A stretch of DNA of 64,000 nucleotides, taken from positions 248,001 through 312,000 of the forward strand of contig NZ_JAGSHX010000006.1 in assembly GCF_018138715.1 (NCBI RefSeq), given 5' to 3'. The translations under genes were made by a program, and so were the position numbers. How positions within the stretch are numbered: the stretch's first letter is position 1; the number at the start of each line of letters is the position of its first letter. The notes below the pieces were generated by a model. That model was not told the origin of the DNA and made no database searches. It saw nothing but the letters and a program-made list of their open reading frames with translations. The DNA comes from Streptomyces asiaticus. Its GTDB lineage: Bacteria > Actinomycetota > Actinomycetes > Streptomycetales > Streptomycetaceae. Below are positions 27,016-34,878 of this stretch, one piece after another.

Positions 27016-27109
27016 CGGCAACCCTCCGGCCACCTCGGGTGCCCCGGGCGGCCCACCGGAAACAGCGGCCCGGGGAGCGCCGGGGGCTTCACGACCTGGA
27101 CGGGGCGCC

Positions 27110-27189
27110 GGGGCGTCAGGAGCCGGCCGGTGCGGCGGGGCGTCAGGACCCGCCCGTGCGCCGGGGCTTCAGGACCCGCCCGGTGCGGC
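27110..27189. repeat. Three tandem copies of a 26-27-bp unit
   Basis: Units start at 27110, 27137 and 27163, each beginning GGGGC(G/T)TCAGGA and ending CGGTGCGG or similar. The last one overlaps the stop of the CGNR gene. Confidence 0.65.
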
Positions 27190-27798
27190 GGACGCCTGCC
27201 GCTGCCGGTGTTTCGCGGCCTTGGCGCTGTTGCCGCACAGCCGCATGGAGCACCACCGGCGCCGTCTGCCCGGTGTGGGGTCGAGGTAGATCATGGTGCA
27301 CAGCGAGGAGTCGCACGCCCGCAGCGCCCCGCGCCGCTCCGGGTCCCCGAGCACCGCTATGAGGTCGCGGACGACGATCGACTGGAGCTCCCGCCCGGTC
27401 AGCGGACGATCGGCGCCGTCCACCTCGACCCCGGTGCCGGTGGCCCTCAGCAGCGGTTGCGGCGGGGCGGGGCGCGCCCGGTCGTTGAGCAGCGCGATGG
27501 ACGCGGCGGCCGGGGTCCGGTCGTGGACAACTGCCGCCACCACGTCGTACGCCGCCTCGCGCAGGGTCCGCAGTTCGGTGCGGAGCTCCTCGGTGACGGC
27601 CTCGTCATGGAGCCGCAACCCGACGCCGTCGCACCACTCCCGCAGCCGGTCGAGGGTGCCGAGGCGCTCGATCGGGGTGCTGCCGCGCCGCCCGAGGGAG
27701 GCGATGAGGTTCAGGGCGAGGCTGCCGGCGTCGAAGCGCAGTGCCCGCAGCCCAGCGGTGACCCGCGTCCGCGGGACCTGCTCCGTCGAGGGATCCAT
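27169..27798 (-). CDS. CGNR zinc-finger transcriptional regulator (ABATE domain)
   Basis: 209 residues. The N-terminal ABATE-type domain (about 10-150) includes FDAGSLALNLIAS, and the C-terminal CGNR zinc finger includes ACDSSLCTMIYLD and RRRWCSMRLCGN, giving four cysteines in C-x4-C and C-x4-C spacing. The basic tail is AKAAKHRQRQ. The start is ATG 27798; longer in-frame forms run across the promoter of the divergent gene. A clear palindrome lies ten bases upstream, so self-regulation and control of the divergent reductase gene are plausible. Confidence 0.87.
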   Translation of the reverse strand: MDPSTEQVPRTRVTAGLRALRFDAGSLALNLIASLGRRGSTPIERLGTLDRLREWCDGVGLRLHDEAVTEELRTELRTLREAAYDVVAAVVHDRTPAAASIALLNDRARPAPPQPLLRATGTGVEVDGADRPLTGRELQSIVVRDLIAVLGDPERRGALRACDSSLCTMIYLDPTPGRRRRWCSMRLCGNSAKAAKHRQRQASAAPGGS

Positions 27799-27807
27799 GC
27801 GGATATA

Positions 27808-27827
27808 GTAACCGCCTGAAGGGTTAC
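27808..27827. promoter_or_regulatory. Operator-like palindrome between CGNR gene and reductase gene
   Basis: GTAACC-N8-GGTTAC, with perfect six-base arms, 26 bases before the plus-strand start and 10 before the minus-strand start. An AT-rich TACTAT on the minus strand overlaps it and could be a -10 for a nearly leaderless CGNR transcript. Confidence 0.55.
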
Positions 27828-27853
27828 CAAGCGGCTGAGCACGAGGGGACATC

Positions 27854-28822
27854 ATGCGGATCGCGATCATCGGCGCGGGTGGCGTCGGCGGATACTTCGG
27901 CGCGCGGCTCGCCGCGGCGGGGGACGAGGTCACCTTCGTGGCCCGGGGCCGCCATCTCGCGGCGATCCGGGAGCGGGGGCTGACGGTGCGCAGCCCGCTG
28001 GGGGATCTGCGGGTGCCGTCCGAGGCGGTCGTACCGACGGTCTCCGACCTCGAGGCTCCGGACCTCGTCATGGTGGCGGTGAAGCTGTGGGACACCGAGG
28101 ACGTCGCCCGGCAGCTCGCCCCCCTCGCCGAGAGCGGCACCGCGGTCGTGTCGTTCCAGAACGGAGTGCAGAAGGACACGGAGCTGCGGCGCCATCTGCC
28201 CGCGGAGTCGGTCCTCGGCGGGGTCGGCTACATCTCGGCGTTCATCGAGGAGCCGGGGGTGGTGGTGCACAACGGCACGCTTCAGCGGCTGGTGTTCGGG
28301 GAGTACGACCGCAAGGAGTCCCCGCGCGCCCGCCACTTCCTCGACCGCTGTCTCGCGGCCGGTGTCGACGCGGAGATCAGCGGGGACATCGAGCGCACCA
28401 TCTGGGAGAAGTTCGTCTTCCTGGTGGGCCTCTCCGGGACCACCTCGGCGGTGCGGCAGCCGATCGGGGTGGTCCGCGGGAATCCGGGGTCACGGGATCT
28501 GCTGCGTGACGTGATGCGCGAGGTGGTCGCCGTGGGGCGGGCCAAGGGGGTGGACCTGGACCCCGGTTTCGCCGACGACCGGCTCGCCTTCTGCGACACG
28601 CTGCCCGCCACGATGACGTCCTCGATGCACAACGACCTCCTGCGCGGCAACCGCCTGGAACTGGGCTGGCTCAGCGGGGCCGTGGCCGATCTCGGCGCCG
28701 AGCTGGCGGTCGCCACCCCGCGCAACCGGGCCATCGCCGACATCCTCGCCCCCTGCGCCCTGGGCGATCCGGCCGCGACGGGCGGCGCGGACGTCAGCGC
28801 AGCAGGGGGAGCTTCCCGATGA
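27854..28822 (+). CDS. Ketopantoate reductase-like NADPH oxidoreductase
   Basis: 322 residues, PanE/ApbA family. The N-terminal NADPH motif is IIGAGGVGGYFGARLA. The catalytic lysine of the family lies in MVAVKLWDTED. The C-terminal helical domain contains EKFVFLVGLSGTTSAVR and SSMHNDLLRGNRLELGW, which match the family's Lys/Asn/Ser substrate sites. ATG 27854 has GAGGGG upstream. No pan genes are near, so this may be a paralog acting on another 2-oxo acid. Its end overlaps the convergent DUF2000 gene by 29 bases. Confidence 0.85.
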   Translation: MRIAIIGAGGVGGYFGARLAAAGDEVTFVARGRHLAAIRERGLTVRSPLGDLRVPSEAVVPTVSDLEAPDLVMVAVKLWDTEDVARQLAPLAESGTAVVSFQNGVQKDTELRRHLPAESVLGGVGYISAFIEEPGVVVHNGTLQRLVFGEYDRKESPRARHFLDRCLAAGVDAEISGDIERTIWEKFVFLVGLSGTTSAVRQPIGVVRGNPGSRDLLRDVMREVVAVGRAKGVDLDPGFADDRLAFCDTLPATMTSSMHNDLLRGNRLELGWLSGAVADLGAELAVATPRNRAIADILAPCALGDPAATGGADVSAAGGASR

Positions 28823-29258
28823 GCCTGCTCACCTTGTTCCGCGGGCCGACGAGGCTGACCGCGAGGTAGTCGAGATCCTCGGTCTTGGTGCCGGCCAGGC
28901 TGTCGAGGTACTCGTCGTAGACCCGTGAGGTCTGGGCCTGCCCGGGCATGTCGACGAGGAACAGATCGTCCTTCTCGGCGGCCTTGGCCCGCAGCTCGCG
29001 CAGCGCCTGTGGGCCGGCCGCCAGGATCGAGCAGCCGGCCCACGGCAGCCCCGGGTGGCCGGAGCCGGAGCCGTCCCTGCCGTCCGGCCCCAGCAGCTCC
29101 GGCATCGCCCGGCCGACGGCGGCGGCCATGCAGGCTGCGGCGTTCACCGCCCGGCCCGCGGGCAGCTCCTCGGCCACGACGATCACCCACTTGAGCTTGG
29201 CCTGCCGGGTGGACTGATCGGTGCGTACATCCTCGTCGGACAGCTGGGGAACGGACAC
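28794..29258 (-). CDS. DUF2000-family protein
   Basis: 154 residues. It starts VPQLSDEDVRTDQ and runs KLKWVIVVAEELPAGRAVNAAACMAA, then CSILAAGP and FLVDMPGQAQTSRVYDEY. This is the DUF2000 pattern, whose fold resembles peptidyl-tRNA hydrolase 2. Function unknown. GTG 29258 has AAGGAG eight bases upstream. It is divergent from an Lrp-type regulator across a 99-base gap; the pair is a recurring arrangement and suggests the regulator controls it. Confidence 0.8.
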   Translation of the reverse strand: MSVPQLSDEDVRTDQSTRQAKLKWVIVVAEELPAGRAVNAAACMAAAVGRAMPELLGPDGRDGSGSGHPGLPWAGCSILAAGPQALRELRAKAAEKDDLFLVDMPGQAQTSRVYDEYLDSLAGTKTEDLDYLAVSLVGPRNKVSRLIGKLPLLR

Positions 29259-29357
29259 GAGCACTACTCCTTGTCGATGGCTAATGTGGTGGACGGTACC
29301 CATCCATCCGAGTCGGAGCACGGCTCGCCGAATTTCCTCAGGCAAAGGAGCGCTTTC

Positions 29358-29852
29358 GTGGAACTTGATGCACTCGACCGTGCTCTTCTGCGGGAATTGC
29401 AGAACGATGCACGCCAGACCAATCGCGAGCTGGCCCTGCGCACGGGGGTCTCGCCGTCGACCTCCCTGGAGCGGGTCCGGGCGCTGCGGGAGCGCGGCAT
29501 CATCAGCGGCTATCACGCCGCCGTCGACCTGGAGGCGGTCGGCCGCCCCGTGCAGGCGCTGATCTCGGTGCGGATCCGCCCACCGTCCCGGCCGGTCATC
29601 GAGGGGTTCCGGGAATGGGCCGCCCAGCTGCCGGAGACCATCGGGCTGTTCGTCACCTCCGGCGCCCATGACTTCCTCATCCATGTGGCGGTGCCGGACA
29701 CCAATGGGCTGTACGCGTTCGTCATCGACCGCCTCACCGAGCGCCGTGAGGTGGCGGATGTGCAGAGCACGATGGTGTACGAACACGCCCAGTCGCGCTG
29801 TATCGACCCCGCCCCCGCCGAGCGCCCCGCGGCCTCGCGCCGGAGGCGATAG
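29358..29852 (+). CDS. Lrp/AsnC-family transcriptional regulator
   Basis: 164 residues. ELDALDRALLRELQNDARQ begins the helix-turn-helix, with recognition helix VSPSTSLERVRALRERG. The C-terminal RAM domain includes VTSGAHDFLIHVAVPD. GTG 29358 has AAAGGAG at ideal spacing. It is divergent from the DUF2000 gene and convergent with the NCS1 permease, from which a strong hairpin separates it. Confidence 0.92.
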   Translation: MELDALDRALLRELQNDARQTNRELALRTGVSPSTSLERVRALRERGIISGYHAAVDLEAVGRPVQALISVRIRPPSRPVIEGFREWAAQLPETIGLFVTSGAHDFLIHVAVPDTNGLYAFVIDRLTERREVADVQSTMVYEHAQSRCIDPAPAERPAASRRRR

Positions 29853-29877
29853 CGGGAAAGGGCCGGGGCGCGCCGAA

Positions 29878-29914
29878 GGGCGGGCGGCATCGCCGTTCGC
29901 GACACCGCCCGCCC
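29878..29914. terminator. Bidirectional hairpin between Lrp gene and NCS1 permease gene
   Basis: Ten-base-pair perfect stem (GGGCGGGCGG with its complement) and a 17-base loop, 25 bases past the Lrp stop and 18 from the permease stop. Confidence 0.8.
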
Positions 29915-29932
29915 CGAAGGGGTGACGCTACG

Positions 29933-31360
29933 TCAGGAGCCCGCCACCGCCGCCGTCTTCTCCGGCTGGGGCTCGTCCGTGGCCGAGGTGCACCGCGTCC
30001 ACAGCGGCCGCAGCCGGTAGGTCAGCAGATAGAGCACCGCCGAGGCGCCCGCCGCGACGAACATGCTCAGATCGCCCGCGTGCGGATACGCGGAGGCGAA
30101 CGCCCCGGTGTAGAGGTCGGACTGCCAGAACGGCACCGAGGCCAGCACCCCGCCGACCCAGGCGGCGAAGCCCCAGGAGAGCACCCGTCCGCGGTCGTAC
30201 AGCTCGGCGATCCGGCTGGGGTCGGAGCGGCCGCCCAGGTGGTAGTCGAGCAGCAGCACGGTGGCGAACGGCGCGATGAAGTACGCGGTGAGGTTGAGGA
30301 ACACCGAGAACTTGTCCTCGGTCCCGGAGTGTCCCCACAGGCTGATCACATACGCCAGCGCGCAGATGAGGGTGACGGCCTGGGTCCGGGTGACCGGCAC
30401 CTTCAGCGTCTGGACGGAGATCGCGCCGCCGTAGACATTGAGGAAGTTCTGCGCGAGTGCCGAGAGCCCGATGGCGATCAGGGCGGGGATGGCGAACGGC
30501 CCGGTCAGCTGGTGCAGGGCGGTGATGGAGTCGGTGCTGGTGGCGTTGGAGCCGAGGAGCACACCGAGGATGCCGAGCCAGCAGATGGTGACGAAGTTGC
30601 CGAGCCCGGTGTACCAGGCGGTGCGCTTCACCACGCTCGGCGAGTCGGGCAGATAGCGCGAGTAGTCCGAGGCGAACGGCGCCCAGGCGACGAGGAAGGA
30701 GAGGAACCAGCCGCCGAAGGTGATCCAGCCGCCGGTGGAGCCGACGTAGTCCGCCGCCTTCGGATCGGCGTCGAAGGTGCCCGCGCCCCGCACCAGGGCC
30801 ACCACCGTGATCATCACGAACAGCGGGGTGAGGACGTAGGTCAGCACCCGCTGAAGGAAATTGATCATGTTGTAGCCGTAGACGGACACCACCAGCTCGA
30901 CCAGGGTGAGCGCCAACCCGCAGCCCCAGAAGGGCAGATGAGTCAGCTCGGCGATGGCCTTGCCACCGAGGATCACGGTCACCGCGGCCCAGCCGACCCC
31001 GGCGAACACATTGATGTACGCCACCGGCAGGAAGTTGCCGAAGAAGCCGAGCGGGCCCCGCGCCTGGATCTGCTGGGGCACCCCCAGCCGTACGCCCATC
31101 CGGGACATCACGGCCATCAGCAGCGAGCCGAGCCCCGCGCCGACCACGATGGCGGCGACGGCGGCGCCGAAGCTGAGGCCGAGCCCGACCGCGCTGAACC
31201 CGAGCAGGATGATGGGGAAGTTGAGACCGGCGGCGAACCAGACGAAGAACTGCGAACTGGGCTTGCCGTGCCGCTCGTTGTCGGGGATGTGGTCGACCCC
31301 GAAGGGCTCCACCTTGGTGACCGCGCTGCCGTACACCGGCGCCGTGTCATCGTGGGTCAT
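29933..31360 (-). CDS. NCS1-family permease (nucleobase/cation symporter)
   Basis: 475 residues, about 12 transmembrane helices. The N-terminal VDHIPDNERHGKPSSQFFVW and the first helix FPIILLGFSAVGLGLSFG match the CodB/cytosine-purine branch of NCS1. These symporters import cytosine, purines, hydantoins or related heterocycles. ATG 31360 follows CAGGAG. It lies 81 bases after the flavin reductase fusion gene on the same strand and is probably co-transcribed from the divergent promoter near 32400, making it the uptake step for the compound degraded by this cluster. Confidence 0.9.
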   Translation of the reverse strand: MTHDDTAPVYGSAVTKVEPFGVDHIPDNERHGKPSSQFFVWFAAGLNFPIILLGFSAVGLGLSFGAAVAAIVVGAGLGSLLMAVMSRMGVRLGVPQQIQARGPLGFFGNFLPVAYINVFAGVGWAAVTVILGGKAIAELTHLPFWGCGLALTLVELVVSVYGYNMINFLQRVLTYVLTPLFVMITVVALVRGAGTFDADPKAADYVGSTGGWITFGGWFLSFLVAWAPFASDYSRYLPDSPSVVKRTAWYTGLGNFVTICWLGILGVLLGSNATSTDSITALHQLTGPFAIPALIAIGLSALAQNFLNVYGGAISVQTLKVPVTRTQAVTLICALAYVISLWGHSGTEDKFSVFLNLTAYFIAPFATVLLLDYHLGGRSDPSRIAELYDRGRVLSWGFAAWVGGVLASVPFWQSDLYTGAFASAYPHAGDLSMFVAAGASAVLYLLTYRLRPLWTRCTSATDEPQPEKTAAVAGS

Positions 31361-31441
31361 GGGCGTGCTCCTGGGACGGGAGGAGTGGGCGTCAGGGGGT
31401 GGCGGGGGGCCGGTGGCACCGCGGATCGGGGTGGCGGTGTC

Positions 31442-32359
31442 TCACCACGGCAGCGGCGCGGTCCGGGAGATGTCGAAGAAGCCACCGCCGCTGTAGACCA
31501 GCGGGGCCAGCTCCTCATGGCGGGCGGACACCACCCGGCCGGTGAAGACGGTGTGGCTGCCGGCCTCCAGCCGCTCGCCGATCTCCACCTCGAGCTGGGC
31601 GCAGGACCGGTCGAGCAGCGGGACGCCGAACGCACCGGGGGTCCAGGACAGCCCGGCGAACTTGTCGTCCGCCTTGGAGGCGAAGGTCTTGGCCACGTCG
31701 AGCTGGCCGGCGGCGAGGATGTTGATTCCCAGATGGCTCGCCCGGTGCAGCGCGGGATGGGTCGTGGAGGAGCGCTGCACGCAGACCAGCACCATCGGTG
31801 GATCCAGTGAGATGCTGGCGAACGCGTTCACCGCGAGCCCTCGGGGCTTGCCCCCGTCGTCGCAGGTCACAACGGTGACACCGGTGATGAACTTGCGGTG
31901 CACACCACGGACCACATCGGCGTCGACGGCCGCCCGCTGAGTGGTGGTGATGATCCCGAGCGCCTCCAGCAGCTGGCGCGGGTCCCAGGTCACCCACTCC
32001 TCGCTGACCACACCGTGGTCGAAGCGGGTGAAGGTGGCGCCGGAGACCTCGACCGGCCTGCCGGTGGCCGGGACACCGAGGAAGTCGCCGGTGTGGCTGC
32101 CGGTGCTGCGCCAGCGGATCGCCAGCGATTCGCCGTCCTCGACGATCTCCTCGATCTCGGTGCGGAGATCGGGAAACGCCCGGCGGATGGCGCGGATGGA
32201 CTCCTTGAACTGCTCTCGGTCCTGGGGGGCCGCGGCGGACCCACGGCGGCGTACATAGCCGGGGCCGAGCAGCTGGTCGAGCGCGTCGACCTCGCCCCGG
32301 TCCCAGACCGCCTGCCAGGTGGAGCGGATGCGGGCGGTGCGGTCAAGAGTGTGCGTCAT
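31442..32359 (-). CDS. SnoaL-like domain fused to FMN flavin reductase
   Basis: 305 residues. Residues 1-130 are a SnoaL/NTF2-like domain (RIRSTWQAVWDRGEVDALD, VSGATFTRFDHGVVSEEWVTWD). Residues 140-305 are a flavin reductase-like domain (VHRKFITGVTVVTC, LAVNAFASISLDPPMVLVCV, FAGLSWTPG). The reductase part would supply FMNH2 to the divergently encoded luciferase-like monooxygenase. The SnoaL part may bind or isomerise an intermediate. ATG 32359 has GAGGGA upstream. A strong promoter and a candidate GntR site lie just upstream. Confidence 0.87.
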   Translation of the reverse strand: MTHTLDRTARIRSTWQAVWDRGEVDALDQLLGPGYVRRRGSAAAPQDREQFKESIRAIRRAFPDLRTEIEEIVEDGESLAIRWRSTGSHTGDFLGVPATGRPVEVSGATFTRFDHGVVSEEWVTWDPRQLLEALGIITTTQRAAVDADVVRGVHRKFITGVTVVTCDDGGKPRGLAVNAFASISLDPPMVLVCVQRSSTTHPALHRASHLGINILAAGQLDVAKTFASKADDKFAGLSWTPGAFGVPLLDRSCAQLEVEIGERLEAGSHTVFTGRVVSARHEELAPLVYSGGGFFDISRTAPLPW

Positions 32360-32381
32360 GACGTCTTCCCTCAGTCAGCTC

Positions 32382-32394
32382 TTGTATGGCAGAG
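32382..32394. promoter_or_regulatory. Candidate GntR operator at the divergent catabolic promoters
   Basis: TTGTATGGCAGAG matches 11 of 13 bases of the symmetric TTGTATGGCACAA found upstream of the GntR gene (37445-37457). It lies just past the -10 of the minus-strand promoter, where a repressor would block initiation. Confidence 0.5.
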
Positions 32395-32395
32395 G

Positions 32396-32424
32396 ACCGT
32401 AGAAAGGCCATCGACGGCTGTCAA
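32396..32424 (-). promoter_or_regulatory. Sigma-70-type promoter for the flavin reductase-permease unit
   Basis: On the minus strand TTGACA (32424-32419) and TACGGT (32401-32396) are separated by 17 bases. A transcript would begin near 32389, about 30 bases before the start codon. Confidence 0.7.
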
Positions 32425-32504
32425 CACCTTGGGACAGATGCGCCGACAAAGTTCCGGGAGCTCACTAAAGGCACAGGTCAACGTTGTTTCCTTGATGTCG
32501 GCCC

Positions 32505-32533
32505 TTGACGGGTCCGACATGGACTCCTAGCCT
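32505..32533 (+). promoter_or_regulatory. Sigma-70-type promoter for the monooxygenase operon
   Basis: TTGACG at 32505-32510, a 17-base spacer and TAGCCT at 32528-32533. Transcription would begin near 32540, so an ATG at 32541 would be leaderless, while the preferred ATG 32580 would have a 40-base leader. Confidence 0.65.
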
Positions 32534-32579
32534 CCCTGCCATGGCACAGCGTGAGCCGGAAGAACAGGACGGACGCTGC

Positions 32580-33719
32580 ATGCGCTTTTCGATATTCCAC
32601 AACCTCGGTGCCCCGGGCCGTCTCGGCGAGTACGCCGAAGTCATGGACGAGGCCCGGGAGTTCGCGGTCACCGCGGACCGGGCGGGCTTCTGGTCCACCT
32701 GGTACACCGAACACCACTTCGGGCACGAGGCGATCGAGATCACCCCGAACCCGGTGCTGATGGGGGCGGACATCGCCGCCCGTACCGAACGCATCCGGAT
32801 CGGCCAGGCGGCCTCGATCGCCACCTTCTGGCATCCGCTGCGGCTCGCCGAGGACATCGCGATGCTCGACCAGCTCTCCGGGGGTCGGGTCGAGGTCGGT
32901 CTCGGCCGGGGGCTGTACGGCCGCGAGGCGCTCAACCTCAACGCCCTGGCCGATCCGCGCGACCAGGAGCAGAACCGCGCCCTGTACGACGAGACCGTGG
33001 AGGTCCTGCGCAAGGCGTGGAGCGGCGAGTTCTTCTCGCACCGGGGCCGGTTCTACGAGTTCCCCGCCCCCGGGGTGAAGTGGAACCACCCGCTCTCCCC
33101 CGCCACCCCGGACTACACCGACGCCGGTGTCATCACCAAGATGCAGGTCACGCCGTTTCCGGTGCAGCGGCCGCACCCTCCGCTGTGGCAGGTCATCGAC
33201 AGCCCCCGCTCGATCAAGTCCGCCGCGGCCGACGGGGTCCAGGGGCTCTTCTGGCTGCCGCCGGTCTCGGCGCTCAAGGAGCGGTTCGAGCTCTACCGGG
33301 ACACCGCGAGCCAGGCGTCCGGGCGCGAGTACGCGCTGGGCGAGGGCATCGGCCTGGTGCGCGATGTGTATGTCGCCAACACCATGGAGCAGGCCCGCGC
33401 CGAGTTCGAAGAGGCGCTGATGACCACCTACCGGTGGATCATGCACTGGCGGGGGCTGTCCAACCTCATGGAGGCCGGCGAGGAGCTCACCGACGCCCAC
33501 CAGCTGTCCTTCGACTTCCTCCAGGGGCGCAATCTGCTGGTCGGCACCCCCGAGTATGTCTCGGAGAAGATCGCCGAGCTGCGCGACGAGGTGGGGTGCG
33601 AGCATCTGCTGCTGTGGACCACCCACCCCGGTCTGCCGCACCGCAACGCGATGCGCAGCCTGGAGCTGTTCGCCGAGAAGGTCATGCCGCAGTTCACCAC
33701 CGGTGGCGGTCATGGCTGA
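32580..33719 (+). CDS. Luciferase-like flavin-dependent monooxygenase
   Basis: 379 residues, bacterial luciferase-like TIM barrel. Typical landmarks are MRFSIFHNLG at strand 1, FWSTWYTEHHF, PNPVLMGADIAARTERIRIG, LDQLSGGRVEVGLGRG and FLQGRNLLVGTPEYV near the end. It would use FMNH2 from the divergent flavin reductase to oxygenate, and possibly open, a ring. ATG 32580 matches the family start and has GGACGG upstream; ATG 32541 (13 residues longer) is an alternative if the transcript is leaderless. Its end overlaps the next gene. Confidence 0.85.
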   Translation: MRFSIFHNLGAPGRLGEYAEVMDEAREFAVTADRAGFWSTWYTEHHFGHEAIEITPNPVLMGADIAARTERIRIGQAASIATFWHPLRLAEDIAMLDQLSGGRVEVGLGRGLYGREALNLNALADPRDQEQNRALYDETVEVLRKAWSGEFFSHRGRFYEFPAPGVKWNHPLSPATPDYTDAGVITKMQVTPFPVQRPHPPLWQVIDSPRSIKSAAADGVQGLFWLPPVSALKERFELYRDTASQASGREYALGEGIGLVRDVYVANTMEQARAEFEEALMTTYRWIMHWRGLSNLMEAGEELTDAHQLSFDFLQGRNLLVGTPEYVSEKIAELRDEVGCEHLLLWTTHPGLPHRNAMRSLELFAEKVMPQFTTGGGHG

Positions 33720-34323
33720 GGCACGGCTGCGCAAGGTCGTCACCGTCGCCGACGAGCTGCTGCTGGAGCTCGGCCGCCCGGTCGCGGCGCCGGTGCGCCG
33801 GGTGGCGGCGGCCGCGGTGATCAGCAACCCCTGGGCCGGCGGCGGCTTCGTCGCCGACCTGGGGCCCGAGGTCGAGCGGATCGCACCGGGGCTGGCCCGG
33901 CTGCTCACCGACCGGATCAGCGAGGCGCTGGGCGGGGTCGACCGGATCGAGTCCTTCGGCAAGGCCGCCATCGTGGGCCTGGACGGGGAGATCGAGCACG
34001 GCGGCGCGCTGATCCACACCCCGTTCTTCGGCAATGTCTTCCGCGAGCTGACCGAGGGCACCTCGATCATCGTCTTCAGCGACGACCGGCTTCCGGCCGG
34101 TGAGCCGCTGACCGTGCCGCTGTGGCACAAGACCGCGGCCGCGACCCGCTCGCACTACCAGACCTGCCAGATCCGTATCCCCGACGCGCCCCGCCCGGAC
34201 GAGATCGTCGTCATCGCGGCCGGGGCGTCCGGCCCCCGCCCGAACGCCCGGATCGGGGACCGCGCCACCGACCCGCTCATCCGCCTGGCCGATCTGGACG
34301 ACGACCTGGAGACCGTGACATGA
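33712..34323 (+). CDS. PF06684 (amino acid synthesis/DUF1185) family protein, copy 1
   Basis: 203 residues. Conserved features shared with the next gene are RKVVTVADE at the N-terminus, ISNPWAGGGFVADL, ESFGKAAIVGLDGEIEHG, LIHTPFFGN, and a histidine-containing TRSHYQTCQIRI near the end. The family has no firm biochemical function; neighbours of monooxygenases and dehydrogenases suggest hydrolysis of ring-opened amides. ATG 33712 overlaps the monooxygenase stop by eight bases. Confidence 0.82.
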   Translation: MAEARLRKVVTVADELLLELGRPVAAPVRRVAAAAVISNPWAGGGFVADLGPEVERIAPGLARLLTDRISEALGGVDRIESFGKAAIVGLDGEIEHGGALIHTPFFGNVFRELTEGTSIIVFSDDRLPAGEPLTVPLWHKTAAATRSHYQTCQIRIPDAPRPDEIVVIAAGASGPRPNARIGDRATDPLIRLADLDDDLETVT

Positions 34324-34871
34324 ACATCCGCAAGATCATCACCTTCACCGAGGACATCCACAGCGAGGGCGGCCGCCCGGTGGACCCGCCGGCCCGTACG
34401 GCCGTGGTACTCGCCGTCATCGAGAACCCCTGGGCCGGTCAGGGCTTCGTGGCGGATCTGCTGCCGGGGATCGACGAGGTGGCGCCGAAGCTGGGCGAGC
34501 TGCTGGCGCCACGCGTGGTCGAGGCTCTGGGCGCGCCGGTGGAGGCGTACGGGAAGGCCGCGATCGTGGGGCTCGACGGGGAGGTCGAGCACGGCTCCGC
34601 GCTGATCCACACCCTCAAGTTCGGCGACCACTTCCGCCGCGCGGCGAACGCCACCACGCTGCTCCCGGCCGTCGAGAAGCGGGCCGCCGCGGGCACGGTC
34701 TTCGACATTCCGCTCAAGCACATCACCGACGCCACCGTCCGCTCGCACCACCAGAGCATCGAGGTCCGGGTGGCGGACGGGCCGCGCGCCGACGAGATCG
34801 TCGTCGGGCTGGCGGCGGCCGCCCAGGGCCGCCCCCAGGCCCGGCTGGCGCCGCTGTCGACGGAGCGGTGA
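34320..34871 (+). CDS. PF06684 (amino acid synthesis/DUF1185) family protein, copy 2
   Basis: 183 residues, clearly paralogous to the preceding protein: RKIITFTEDIHSEGG, IENPWAGQGFVADL, AYGKAAIVGLDGEVEHG, LIHTLKFGDHFR, VRSHHQSIEVRV. The ATG overlaps the preceding stop as ATGA, so the two are made together and could form a hetero-oligomer. Copy 2 is about 20 residues shorter because of a shorter C-terminal tail. Confidence 0.82.
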   Translation: MNIRKIITFTEDIHSEGGRPVDPPARTAVVLAVIENPWAGQGFVADLLPGIDEVAPKLGELLAPRVVEALGAPVEAYGKAAIVGLDGEVEHGSALIHTLKFGDHFRRAANATTLLPAVEKRAAAGTVFDIPLKHITDATVRSHHQSIEVRVADGPRADEIVVGLAAAAQGRPQARLAPLSTER

Positions 34872-34878
34872 GCGGGCG

